This document shows, one piece after another, positions 1 to 11,231 of a stretch of DNA of 64,000 nt (positions are counted from its first letter, which is position 1; the number at the start of each line of letters is the position of its first letter). The stretch lies in NCBI RefSeq assembly GCF_030272615.1, contig NC_081408.1:67065546-67129545 (forward strand), in the 5' to 3' direction. This stretch comes from Cryptomeria japonica (lineage: Eukaryota; Streptophyta; Pinopsida; Cupressales; Cupressaceae). Made by a program: the position numbers and the translations under genes. Under the pieces are notes generated by a model that worked only from the letters and a program-made list of their open reading frames with translations, was not told where the DNA came from and made no database searches.

Positions 1-1024
1 GAAGAAAGAAGTGGAGAAGAAACAAGAAGAGGAGAAAAAGAAAGAGTCAGAGAAAAAGAAAGAAAAAGAACAGAAAAAAGTGGAAGAGGAGGAAGAAGTA
101 GAGAAGAGAAAACAAGAAGAGATCAAGGCCAAAGAAGGAGGACAAAATCCTAAGGAAACTGGTGATCAAACAGAGCAAATTGATTCAACCAATCCCACTA
201 ATCTAACTCTTCCATGTCTGACTCAATCAATAGATGAGTCTGAGCTGCTATGAAGCATTAAACTTCCATAGGAGAGACTAGAAGAATTGCGGAAGAAGAA
301 GGAATAGGATATCATACAATTTGTTGTTGACACCCTTAAAAGTCTAATTCTCAGTACTAACCTCCCTAGTACTGACTCCTCTCTATCCAAGCTCAAAATT
401 CTTTGTATCATAGTGGAGGACTAGGTACAATGCTTGGAGGATGTTGCAGAAGCAACTACAAGTAAGAACCATGAAAAGGCACTTAATATTGCCTTAGTCA
501 AGCAAATGAATGAACTCAGGACACAACTACTAAAGTAGAAGGATAATATCAATGTTGCTATGGGTGAGGGTAAATTACTTCTGAGTAAAATCTACCAACC
601 CCATTTGTTTTGTGAAGATGTGCTCAAATAGAAAGCTCAACTCCAATCAAAGTTATAGGAATACATCAACAACTTCAAGATGCCCTATGATTTATTCATT
701 GTCTATGGACAACATGTTCATCATTTTCAGCATCAGACTGCCAAGATGGACTTAGAAATCAGCAACTAGACTCAAGATCTGTAGGAGATTCAACTAGTCC
801 TACTGCCTAAACTGTAGGTTCTTCAAAGATGTTTTCTCAACTTGGAAGCCATCATGGTAACTCAAGAGATGAGTACCATCAATGCAATGGAAGAACTAGC
901 ATTCTAGATGAAGACTGAAAGTGAGGTTTCTACCTCGCTACTTGAGTCATGGACATTGGACATGAAGATTTTCATGTAGAACTTTAAATCTATTTTTGAT
1001 AAATTTCATTCCTTATTGTCATAA
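1..1024 (+). pseudogene. ORF3-family pseudogene, C-terminal part, cut by window start
   Basis: One plus-strand frame can be followed from the window edge to a TAA at 1022-1024 and it carries about a dozen internal stops. Residues coded by 1-150 are almost all Glu, Lys and Gln, a charged helix. The rest is helical, coiled-coil-like sequence ending in a motif read as F-D-K-F-H-S-L-L-S. The same order and the same ending occur on the minus strand at 25574-26810, so this is the tail of the same unassigned protein. The PPT and 3' LTR follow about 225 bp downstream in the same orientation, which places the reading frame at the 3' end of an LTR element. Eleven of the twelve internal stops are TAG. 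No known domain was recognised. Homology to the other copies is secure; function is unknown. Confidence 0.75.
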
Positions 1025-1261
1025 ACATCTACTCTGTTTTATTTTATAAAATGGATAGTTTGCATTACTTTTCTATTGTTGGCAAAGGCGGGGTAGTGTA
1101 CATTAAAATTTTGGTAAATGTTTATGCACTTACTTGCAATTTTTGTAAAGTGGGTAGTGTATATGCTTAGGGGGAGTAATTTTGATTATGGCATTTTTTG
1201 TTTAAAGCACTTAGATGTCAAAATTTTCCTAAGTGTTGCCATCAATGCCAAAGGGGGAGAT
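1025..1261 (+). other. 3' untranslated spacer and polypurine tract
   Basis: Short noncoding stretch between the ORF3 stop and the LTR. The last 12 bases (1250-1261) are the purine run AAAGGGGGAGAT, the plus-strand primer site used in reverse transcription, directly against the LTR start TGTTGG. Nothing else recognised. Confidence 0.75.
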
Positions 1262-2404
1262 TGTTGGCATTGTGATGATGTTTTGATTGTCATTGATGGA
1301 CACACACTTACTTGATGTATGAGTTATTCTTAGCCGGTAGTTATTCCAATCCGTATTGTATGTCATTGAATATGTAGTCTTTAGACTTGGTATTTTGCAG
1401 AAGATGGTTTACCAGTCACAAATTGACTGAAGACCCCAAGCGGTATGAAGATCTCAAGAAGTACAAGGATCTCAAGTAGAATGAAGGACCCGAGTGGTAG
1501 TCTACTTTTGATTAGAACACTATGATATTTTAGTCTTCATTTTTGACAACCGGTAATTAGTATATTGTATTAAATCGATACAAAACTGTGATGCATTACA
1601 AACTAGTATTATTGTAATGTGTGATCAGTTATCATCCACTGACACTTTGGTAGTGTTTTTGTGTCGTGTTACCAAAAATGTCTAGATACACTATACCTAG
1701 GAACTTGTAATCTAATCTTATTGGACCAACATGAAATCAGATTCCTTTATAAGGACATCATATCTAGGGTTTTCAAGGTGTGAAATCTATGAGAAGGTTA
1801 GGTCTGTGTGAAGATATAGAGTGTATAGATATAGAAGACTGAAGTAATGTTGAAATGAATTAACAATGAGCTGTCAAGGATCTAATTAAGCATATTGTTC
1901 TATTATCTAGATCATTCACTTATTGATTACTAATATCTTCGACAAGTCTAAAACCCTTAACCAAGTAGGCCTAGCAAAGCCTTTGTAAATCCTCTAACAA
2001 TGTGGTTCACAACTATGGATCTAAAATACTTTAACAAGGTTGTCTTTAATAGGAATTATCTCCTAACAAAGATCTAGATTCCTAATAGGATCTATTTTGG
2101 TGAAGAATATTGTATGACCATAACCAGTTTGACCTTAACTGGCCTGGTTACTATTCTATAGATAGTTACTTGTAAGTTTCTACTCACCATTGTTTTTACC
2201 ATTTGGGTTTCCATGTCAAACATCTTGTGTTATGGTGATTGTACTTTTGTGGGTGAATGCTTTGTTTGCTATTTGTTTTGCACTTATCTTAACTGGTTTA
2301 TTAGTGAATATACTACACCCGTTATCTGCTATTGTTTAAAAGATTGATTATAGTATTTTTTGGTATACAAGTCACCCCCCCCAACTTACTATTCATCATT
2401 ATCA
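1262..2404 (+). repeat. 3' LTR of the ORF3-bearing element (LTR family 1)
   Basis: It begins TGTTGG right after the PPT. It contains a TATA-like TTTATAAGG near 1746, degenerate CCTCTAACAA-type repeats (about 1985-2075), the conserved CATTTGGGTTTCC element near 2200 and a C-rich terminal block near 2375. The head (1262 to about 2015) is matched in reverse by 24415-25123. The tail (about 2040-2404) is matched by the tails of the Gypsy LTRs at 16037 and 22454. The right border is placed at a CA before the next LTR and is uncertain by a few bases. Confidence 0.7.
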
Positions 2405-3425
2405 ACACTTATCCTTCTAGAGGTCTTTGATTATGTTCACTGGCAAGTTCAGTGACCTATGCACAGTCACTAGTATTTGGCTCATTGACAGGTTATATTG
2501 TTCACCGACACTGAGGATAATTTATTATCATGTGGAGATCACCTAGTTATTTTGAAGAAATGGTTTGGACACTTAGTTTCAGAGGTTTGATTATTGGTCT
2601 AATCGGGTTGACATATTTGTTGTTACTGATAAATTGGTCTAGGTTATGGATTGACATGCTTTATCTATTCCAAATCAGCACGACACGTTATGGAGATTAT
2701 TTAATCAAATAATATTATTGTTGAGCTGACATGATGCATTGCATCTTAACTTCTTGTAATTTATTTTTATTGTAATATTCTTAGTGAGCCGACCTACACA
2801 TTTGGTCCTAGGTTTTGGTATATATGTAAGGTCTCAATTGTGAGATTAACATGGTATGGGTATGGGTATGTTATAAGGTATCGTTAGGTTATATTCACTA
2901 TATGAGAATATAAGCAGAGCTACTCACGCAGACATCATTTTAAGATTCAAGGAAGGTTTGAAGAAGACAATCAAAGCTTAACCTGTACTGAATCTAGCAT
3001 AGAAGATTCCACTTTGAAAAATACATTACCATTGGATTTAATCATCCATTTTGTAGTCAGTGTGACTCCCATTCTTTGATTGAGTAGTGAGCTCTAGGCA
3101 GCTGGCCTTTCTGCATAAGTAGACTCTATTTGTAAACACATACTATCTACAGTAGTATCATCTGATTGTGGGTAAGGTTTCCCACCATGATTTTTTTGCT
3201 TACAGGGTTTCCACATACAAATCTCTGTGTTATGTGTTTTGGATATTGTTTCTCTTTCTATTTCATGCATTAAGATTCACTGGTATATTATTAACTGTTA
3301 CTCTATTTACTGACATTTAGTTTGTTTTACCGGCATTGTGTTTCAATTTGGTTAAAGTTTTATTTGAGATAAAATTATTAGTCATCTAATTCACCCCCAC
3401 TCTTAGTGGCCTCAAGGTCCTAACA
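2405..3425 (+). repeat. Plus-strand Copia LTR, inverted partner of 6358-7402
   Basis: From the block CACTTATCCTTCTAGAG to the terminal TCCTAACA this region is the reverse complement of the LTR at 6358-7402. It has a TATA-like GGTATATATG at 2817-2826 and the GGGTTTCCAC element near 3205. The first 30 or so bases of the family LTR are missing. The right end is an exact LTR terminus (CA) joined to internal RT sequence of the opposite strand, with no primer-binding site. Confidence 0.75.
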
Positions 3426-4000
3426 TTGTGTGCTTCAAATGCAAGAAATAATCTAACTACCTCAATTCTAACTACTGGTGCAAAGGTATCATTGTAATCA
3501 ATTCCCTCTTTCTGTGAATATCCTTTACACACTAATCTTGCTTTGTTTCTGATTATCTTACCATCTTCATTAAGTTTATTTCTGAATGCCCATTTAGTTC
3601 CAATTACATTTTTATCTTTAGACCGAGGAACCAATGTCCATGTATTATTATTTTCAATTTTTTCCAATTCATCTTCCATAGCTCTAGTCCAATGTTTATC
3701 TTCACATGCCTCAATGATAGATGTCGGTTCAATTTGAGAAATTAAACATACCTCTTCATTTGCTAGTCTTCCTCTTGTCATAACTCCTTGATACTTATTC
3801 CCAATTATCTGATTTTTTAGAGTGATTCAATCTTACATACATGGGTGTGTTCACTTGCTGATGTTCTTCAGTCACTCTGGAATTCTCTAATGATTTTGGT
3901 GTGATTGGATCTATATTCTTTTCCAGTGCACTCTATATAGGTTCATTTATTATCATCTCAACTACCGGTTCAAAATCTATAGACCTTGAATTTCCTCTAA
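3426..4000 (-). pseudogene. Copia reverse transcriptase fragment (N-terminal part)
   Basis: The minus-strand frame contains the conserved Copia RT opening: the T-W-T-L-V-P block, [17 protein letters not shown] and the D-Y-N-D-T-F-A-P-V stretch. The protein stops after L-F-L-A-F-E, just ahead of the usual Y-Q-M-D-V-K motif, because the sequence meets an inverted LTR end at 3425. The catalytic DD, connection domain and RNase H are absent. A degraded linker with stops (about 3790-4030) joins it to the integrase region upstream. Identification as Copia pol is secure; the fragment cannot be active. Confidence 0.85.
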
Positions 4001-4033
4001 AGTGTTAATCTATCTTCACATTTCCACTCTCAA

Positions 4034-4904
4034 TTATTTTCTACAATCTTTTATTAAAATATCTATATGCTTTTCTCTTAGATGAATAACCAAGAAATAT
4101 ACCTTCATCACTTCTAGGATCAAATTTATGTATATACTCATTTCTCCTAATGTAGCATTTACTTCCAAATATTTTGAAGTACTTAAGAGTAGGAATATTA
4201 CCAAACCATAATTCATAGGATGTCTTACTAGTTTCACCTTTGATGTGAACTTATTTGAAAGTGTAAACCATTGTATTTATTGCTTCTCTCCAATACACAT
4301 GAGGTAGATTTGCTTCTGATATCATACTTCAAGCTACATCTTGAATAGCTCTATTCTTCCTTTCCACAACTCCATTTTACTGAGTTGTCCAGGGTGCTGA
4401 TAGTTGTCTTCTAATTCTATTTACTTCACAAAATGTATTGAACTCCTCAGATGTAAATTCACCTCCTTGATTTGATCTTAAACATTTGATTTTCTTACCA
4501 GTTTCATTCTCTACAAGTGCCTTGAATAATTTGAATTTCCCAAAATCTTCTGATTTCTCCCTGAGAAAAGTAACCCAACATATTCTATAATAATCATCTA
4601 TAATTAGCATAAAGTATCTATCTCCCTATAGACTTCTTCTTCTTGTCGGACCACATAAGTCAGTATGAATTAAATCAAGAACATAATTGGTTTTCTCAAA
4701 AATACTCTTGAAAGTTGTTCTAACTTGCTTTCCCATCTGACATTCTTTACATACCGGATTATGAGGTTTGACAATCTTAGGTAAATACCTTACTGCCTTA
4801 GATGAACTAATCTTTACAATGCAATCAAAATTCACATGATATAATCTTTTATGCCATAACCAACTTTCATCAAGCATGATTACTGGTTGCAATCTCCAAA
4901 CCAA
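4034..4904 (-). pseudogene. Copia integrase region (GAG-pre-integrase and core)
   Basis: Reading from 4904 down, the GAG-pre-integrase domain shows W-H-K-R-L-Y-H and the C-K-E-C-Q-M-G-K zinc pair. The integrase core follows with H-T-D-L-C-G-P (first catalytic Asp kept), then C-L-R-S-N-Q-G-G-E-F, where the second catalytic Asp is Asn. The C-terminal part carries Y-F-K-I-F-G-S-K-C and F-L-G-Y-S-S. Several stops and small frame breaks interrupt it. It would have cut host DNA for element insertion; with the Asp lost and the stops it is dead. Confidence 0.85.
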
Positions 4905-5607
4905 TTCTATTCATGATTTTGCATTTACCATTCTTGAATTGTATATGAAATATTTTTTCAATTAATTGACCAACACTCAGAAGATTATGCTTCAAACCTT
5001 CAACATACTAAACATTTTTAGTATTATGCTTACCATCAAAAGCTATAGTACCTTTTCCTTTGATCAAACAAGATTTGTCATCTCCAAATCTTACTAGACC
5101 TCCATTGTATTCTTGAAAAAGATAAGAATTTACTTTTATCACCAGTCATATGATGTGAACATTCAAAATCTATAATTCATTCATCCTTTTCTTCAATTTT
5201 AGTTGCCAAGGCCTGCTCTACCGGTGGAACAGGAGGTTCTGATTGATCTTCTATTATTGCAACAAAAGCCCATCCATTGTCTATCGGTTCTTCATCAAAA
5301 TCATCAGTAACTCCTTCATCAACATAATAACATGATTTGTCTCTATTCTTCTTAAATTTGTATCTCTAATATTCAGGGTTAGGCTTATATATTCGTTTAG
5401 TTTCTTCTCTCAATCTTGCATGTCTGTTAGGACATCTAGATGCCATATGACCAACTTATTGTAGTCAAAAAATTTGAAGGGTTTTTTACCTTCATACTTA
5501 CTTCCAATAGGACCTTTAGGCATTTTCCTTGCAAATAGTGCTTCAAGTTCTTCAAATTCATCAGTTTCCCTCCTGATGTCTTCAAGTTCTCTTGCATAAA
5601 GTTCTTT
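4905..5607 (-). pseudogene. Copia gag tail, zinc knuckle remnant and protease region
   Basis: Between the gag reading frame and the integrase, conceptual translation gives a decayed zinc knuckle near 5440-5470 (G-H-M-A-S-R-C-P kept, leading cysteines lost by frame damage). Around 5100-5200 is the protease neighbourhood with C-S-H-H-M-T-G, the usual Copia context, but the D-S-G loop is changed. Multiple stops in all frames. The order gag, knuckle, protease, integrase is normal for Copia. Confidence 0.65.
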
Positions 5608-6300
5608 CTAATTAGATTTATCAGCTGATGATGAAGATGTTGTAGATGACGATGCTTTAAATTCTAAATCTGTTTTAATTGTAGCAACAAGACCAAATTC
5701 CTCAAGCTCAAATGCTAAAAGTTTTGCAACCAAAGTTTCTCTAGATATTGATATATTAGGCATTGTTCTTAACTCATTAATAGCAATTACTTTCATTTTG
5801 TATGCTGATGAAAATTCTCTCAAAACTTTAGAAACAATTTCATCTTTACTTAAGGAACCTCCACAACATTGTATTCCCAAAACAATTTCATTATTCCTTT
5901 CCATAAAAGAAAAAAATATTTCACCTTCTTCCATTTTTAGATTTTCATACCTGACCTGGAAGCATTCTAGTTTTATAATTTTGATAGTGGTATCACCTTC
6001 ATTCAATATTTCCAATTTATCCCAAATAGCTTTAGCCGTAGATCGGTCTAATAATCCCATGATTTGTTGATCTGACAAGGCACTTAAAAGTGCTTCTCTT
6101 GCTTTGCAATCATTCTCTTGATCCCTACCCAATGTAGGTGGATTAGGTTGACTCTGTGTAAGACCAACATAGTCATTCTTTGTAACATCCCATATGTCTT
6201 TTCCAATGCAATTCAAATGTGTCAGGATTCTAATCTTCCATATACCATAATTAGTTCCATCAAGTTTCAGACTATCCTTCCTGAAAAAGTGAGTTGCCAT
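5608..6300 (-). pseudogene. Copia gag, N-terminal part (UBN2-type)
   Basis: An open frame of 230 codons starting with ATG at 6300, 43 bases after the primer-binding site. It opens M-A-T-H-F and has the L-D-G-T-N-Y-G-I-W-K motif that opens Copia UBN2/Retrotran_gag_2 proteins, then A-I-W-D-K-L and the Y-E-N-L-K-M segment. It builds the cytoplasmic particle in live relatives. The frame closes at a TAG at 5608 where homologues continue to the zinc knuckle, so the stop is probably a point mutation. It is the best preserved part of this Copia fragment. Confidence 0.88.
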
Positions 6301-6342
6301 AGAATCTCCTCATGTAGTTAAACTTCTGCAAAAATAGGACTT

Positions 6343-6355
6343 GGCTCTGATACCA
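6343..6355 (-). promoter_or_regulatory. Primer-binding site for initiator tRNA-Met
   Basis: The minus strand reads TGGTATCAGAGCC, the canonical plant tRNA-iMet primer site, two bases inside the end of the LTR at 6358. It fixes the orientation (minus) and proves that 6358-7402 is the 5' LTR. Confidence 0.92.
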
Positions 6356-6357
6356 AT

Positions 6358-7402
6358 TGTTAGGACCCAAAGGAAACTAAGAAGCAGGGGTGAATTAGTT
6401 TTTTATTTATTTCAACCTAAATATAACTTAATCAAACTTGCTACATAATACTAGTAAATAAAACTTAATGTCGGTTAACAGATTAACAGTTAATATCAGT
6501 ATTGGTGAAACTTAATGCATGAAACAGAAGGAGAAAAAAAATCCACAACACATAACACAAATATTTGTACGTGGAAACCCTGTAAGGGGAAAAAATACAG
6601 TGGGAAACATTACCCACAATCAGATGATACTACTGCAGATAGTATGTGTGTACAAATGGGGTCTGCACATGCACAAAGGCTAGCTACCTAGAGGTCACTG
6701 CTCAATCACAAGATGGGAGTCTCACTGGCTATAATTGGATGATTAAATCTAATGATAATGTACTACTCAAAGTAGCATCACTAATGCTGGATTTAGTACC
6801 TATTAAGCTCTAATAATCTCCATCAAACCTTCCTTCAACCTTCTCTATGGTCTACTCATATGATCTTCAATATTCACACATACCATGTTACAATACCATA
6901 CCCTTACATGTCGTGTCTCTTCATCTCACAATAGAGATCTTACATATATACCAAAAACTAAGACCAAATGTGTAGGTTCTCTCACTAAGAAAATTATAAT
7001 TAAATCAATTACAAATAAGTCGAGATGTGATGCATCATGTCGGCTCAACAATAATACCAATTGATTAAATGATCTACATAACATGTTATGCTGATCTGGA
7101 ATAGATAAAGCATGTCGGTCCATAACCTAGACCAGTTTGCTAGTAATAGCAAATATGTCAACCTGATTAGATAAATAACCAAATCATGAAAACAAAGTAT
7201 CCAAACCATGTCTTCGACATAACCAGGTGATCTCCAGAAGATAACATGTCATCCTAAGTGTCGATGAACAATATAACCTATCGGTAAACCCAATATCGGT
7301 GACTATGCATAAGTCACTGAACTTGCCACTGAACATAACCAAAGATCTCTAGAAGGATAAGTGTTCATAAGTGTTGACATCAATGACAAAACCAATGCAA
7401 CA
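6358..7402 (-). repeat. 5' LTR of the minus-strand Copia fragment
   Basis: It runs from TGTTGC (minus strand, at 7402) to CCTAACA (at 6358), about 1045 bp, bounded by TG/CA and followed by the PBS. It has a TATA-like motif near 6940-6953, the GTGG-AAACCC element near 6570 and the C-rich stretch next to the terminus. The inverted copy lies at 2405-3425. ORF3 coding sequence resumes immediately outside it at 7403. Confidence 0.85.
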
Positions 7403-9175
7403 TATCCATAATACCAAAAGTAGTTAAACTGGAACACAAGATTATTGAGGATTTAGGGTTCATTGACATCCTCCATATGTCGTAATTCTTAGATGAAATC
7501 GTTTGCTATGTTCTTAGCAGGGTTCATGATGAATTTATGTTGTTAGAATCAGTATTTAATATCACTAAGGAATCTAGAAGAGCTATTACTGGTTTACCCT
7601 CCACCAACACTAGGCCTAACAAGAAAAATAAACTTCCAAACAAAGAGGTTATGAGCTTAACCAACACAACATTTGACAACAGGTCACTCAGGGTCAATGA
7701 TATTAAAGATAACAATGTTAAATTTGTAAGTATGGTCATTGGTTATAAATTTTCTCATACTAATAGATTGAATTTTGTATCTAGTTTATGCATTCATAGT
7801 GCTCATGAGATGATCTTGAATAATGCAAAAATTAACATCTATGGATGGTTAAAGGATGAATTGCTAGAGAATTTGGATAAAATAAAAGGAGATAAGAAGG
7901 GAATGTTTAAATTTGAAATCTGATTGTGTGTTTAATGCTTGATTTCTCAAAGGATATTCCTGGGATTGGACATAAGGATTTTTCCTATGATGTTTCTGTT
8001 TGAAAATAGATAAAGGAGGTAATTACGAGCATGGGATCTAATAGTGAGAAACTAGTAAAAAAGTATTTGAAGAATTTTCAAGCTAAAATGAAACAAAGGG
8101 AAAGGATTCCCCAAAGCAATGTTGATAAATATGACAAACAAATATGCTTTGTTATCAAAAGGGATGAAATTTGGATGGAGGCAGTTACACCTAGAACTAT
8201 CTAGATTATAGAGATGGGATATGAGGTGGATTCACACATCTTAGACTCGTATGCTAAAATACTCCTAGACGCTCCACCGGAACCGACAGAGGAGATATTT
8301 GGTAATGCTGAAACTATAGAGAGTGGTGTTGCTACACAGAAACAGAGAAAGAAAAGAGAAAAATTAATAAAAGATGCTTCTAAATTTGTAAAAGATGTTA
8401 TAGAGGGGTTAATGAATATTGGTGGTATTTTTGCAAATATAAAAGAAAGTAAATCAAAACAGAAACCGGTAGCATATATTTCTTCTATGACTACCTCATC
8501 TGATTCTGATAGTGGTAAGGTAGCTAAATTCAAAATAGTGGATAGGAAGAAAAGAAAACCCTCATCAGCACCTGCTCCATACCCTAAGAAATCAAGGACA
8601 CTCAGAAAGAAGCAACAGGCTGTAAGAGAGCCTAGTGGTCCTAAGAAGAAAGTTACTCCAAAGAATAAATCTTAACCAAAGGAACCAAATACTCTTTCAC
8701 TGGAAGAGTTAGTCAATGAAATCACCCAAGATGGTAACCACAACAATGTAAATAAATTTTATCATTATTTGAAAGACTCTAATAAGGAAACTATAGAGGA
8801 AAGTATTATTTTGTATCTAGATATCTACAAGAAGGTCCTTATTGAGGTAATAGATGTTCTACCAAATGATTTGTACTTAATGTTAGAAGCCAAGATAATG
8901 TCTATTATGGAACTTGATAAGAAATTTAAGGTAGAAGCTTTGTTAGCTGTGCATCCTGTTAATTCCAAGTAAGAAATTGATGACCTTATATCTGAAGCCA
9001 ATAGAACTATTTTTGTGAGTGGTCACCGAAAAGTTAGTCTTATGGCTGATAGAGTTAAAGAAATTGTAGAAGAAATGACTAATAAGTGGGACACATTTTT
9101 TGTTGAAAGAGAGAAGAAAGAAGAGAAAGACAGACAAAAGGTAGATAAGTCATTCACTAAGGTGTAAAGTTTTGA
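7403..9175 (+). pseudogene. ORF3-family pseudogene, N-terminal and middle parts
   Basis: Plus-strand conceptual translation matches the minus-strand protein at 30787-33875 in order. First comes a conserved N-terminal domain (about 7440-7920) with V-T/I-T-G-L-P, R-S-L-R-V-N-D and a Y-G-W-L-K-D-E-like block. Then follows the segment with D-K-Y-D-K-Q-I-C-F-V-I-K (8130-8160) and the M-G-Y-E-V block, a Lys/Arg-rich basic tract with K-K-K-V-T-P-K (8540-8670), and a helical part to a TAA near 9167. The start is cut by the LTR end at 7402 and the C-terminal coiled-coil is missing at the LTR edge at 9176. There are at least four in-frame stops. No known domain or function recognised. Confidence 0.75.
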
Positions 9176-10641
9176 TGCCAATATCTAACAAGATGAGAGG
9201 GGGGGGTGAATCATACAAACATAATCTTCCATAAAATCAATAGATTCAACCTCAGTAACTTATACTTCAGCAATAAAACCAAAAACTACTAAACATGCTA
9301 ACTCATAAACACATAATCATCATAACACATATAACACCAGATTTAATGTGGAAACCCAAATAGGGAAAAACCACTATGGGATTTTGAACCCACTAAGAAA
9401 TATACTCTTCTAGAGTATGATCAGTTAAAAGCAAATCCTATTAAAGATTACAAACACATTGCTAGATGTGACCCAGTTAAAGGATTTCCCTCATATTTGT
9501 TAGGATCTTCACTTTTTTAGAAGTGACCTTGTCAAAGGATTTCAAACAATCAATTAGAATGTTACCTTGCTAGAGGATTTACAAATAAGATTGTTAGGTC
9601 CACTTGGTTAAGAGATCTTTTGCCACTTTACAAAATAAGAGTAATAAAAATATATCTGCAACTTCACATCTAAAATGCTAAAGCAAATTCTTATTTGCTC
9701 AACATTGTCTATTCATAGGACTTATCTTGTCCCTCTGCTAGGCTCCCTACTCTATTATTGAAATAGGTCTTCAAGCTTCTATGCTCGGTAATCACTATGT
9801 AGCATCCCTATGCTTACACTTTCCTGCATGCATTGTTCATCAATAGTTTCTTCTTTGTAAACAATTTGCTAACTATTGAATCTCCTTGATCACATTTCCC
9901 ATGATCAATCATAGCCATCAGATATTCAATCTTGACTAGGTTCAATTTATCCTTCAATCTGAAAAATGTTTTACCTCGCCTAGCAAATTGCATTCCATTC
10001 TTGGAACTTGTGCTAGGTTAACTAGTTCAATCTATGCTATAGATCTAGCTCTTGAATTTTCAAAGCCATAGATCCTTACAAAATTTCTTGCACATCATAT
10101 CAATCATTTAATCAACTCCAGCTAATCAGCTTCCATCATTAAATAACTCTTTCATTCCTTCAATGTTGTCTAACATAACTCGATTGCAACTCAATAAATA
10201 CTAAACTTCACTCGGTAGACATTCTGCCTTCATTAATCGATATTGATAACCTTAGGGTTTATCGACTAGCTTCTTTTCTCGGTGACATAGTATAGTATTA
10301 ACCTTACAATCAACAACATATGTAGGATATCAAAACAATCCAAACATCATGATCTCATCATTGTCTAACTTGGTAATAGTTACCCATTAAATAACTTATT
10401 TCTCCCCTTATTCATCACATTCTTGCTGTGTCTTTTACTGACATCTTAATTCTCTTCAAATCAATCTTCTCAAGATATGGCAACATCATACTGAATCAAA
10501 ATATCAATTTCATGACATCAATGACAAAATAATGTTATAAAGATAGTTATCATCCTTCTTCAGTTATATCAATAATCTTCAACAACCTTCTCAATATCCT
10601 TAATGAACTATCAACAATATTCTTCTATTGAAATGAAAACA
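9176..10641 (-). repeat. 3' LTR of partial Sirevirus-like Copia copy 1
   Basis: Read on the minus strand it begins TGTTTTC at 10641 directly after a PPT and ends TTGGCA at 9176, about 1466 bp. It is related along its length to the LTRs at 35558 and 41817, though its terminal segment is shorter. It contains the C-rich block near 9200, the GTGGAAACCC element near 9350 and degenerate GTTAAAGGATTT-type repeats (9420-9610). Confidence 0.8.
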
Positions 10642-11231
10642 ATCTCCCCCTTTGGCATTGATGGCAATACCAACTTTTAAATGGTAATACCGACAAGATA
10701 TTCAAATTGATTCAGATTTAGATTGCTATGGAGACTTCTCCTATTATCCTTGAGTTGTTTTCTTCTTCTGAAGTCTTCTAGGCTTTCTCCCTCTATCATT
10801 AGTCTTCTGAGCTGTTATCTTGCATTTAGACTTCTCCCTTTTTCAGTAATCTTCTCCCCCTTTCATTAGTCTTTTGTTATCTTCATCATTTAGGGCTTTA
10901 CCATTTAGTTTACCATTTCTTCTTCTCCCCCTTTGACAACAATGCCGAAAAGTAAAAGAACTAAATCATGAGCTCTTCTACTGTGAAGTGCTTGCTTTTA
11001 CTGAGTTACACATGCAAATTTAACATCTAAAACTTGATCAGAGAAATATTTCCTTCAATGCTATTTCTTGTATCATGTTTCATTGTTCACGTTCCTACAC
11101 ACCTTTAGAGAACTTCTAAAGTGCGTAAATAAGCATCAATCCACACATAATATTATGTAGATTCATCAAATTGATACTTTCATTGAACTCTATCAGTGAG
11201 TAGAAGATAGGGGTAGGACCCCTAGCTTGCT
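10642..11231 (-). other. Post-pol spacer with reiterated PPT-like tracts
   Basis: The true PPT lies at 10642-10654 (plus strand ATCTCCCCCTTTG). Upstream on the minus strand at least three further CTTCTCCC or CTCCCCCTTT tracts occur (about 10780-10790, 10838-10862, 10920-10935). Repeated PPT-like tracts are described for Sireviruses. No reading frame of note. Confidence 0.65.

Noticed and set aside
6343-6355. tRNA gene at tRNA-like sequence
   Set aside because: Only 13 bases complementary to a tRNA 3' end; it is a retrotransposon primer site, as are 37082 and 44774.
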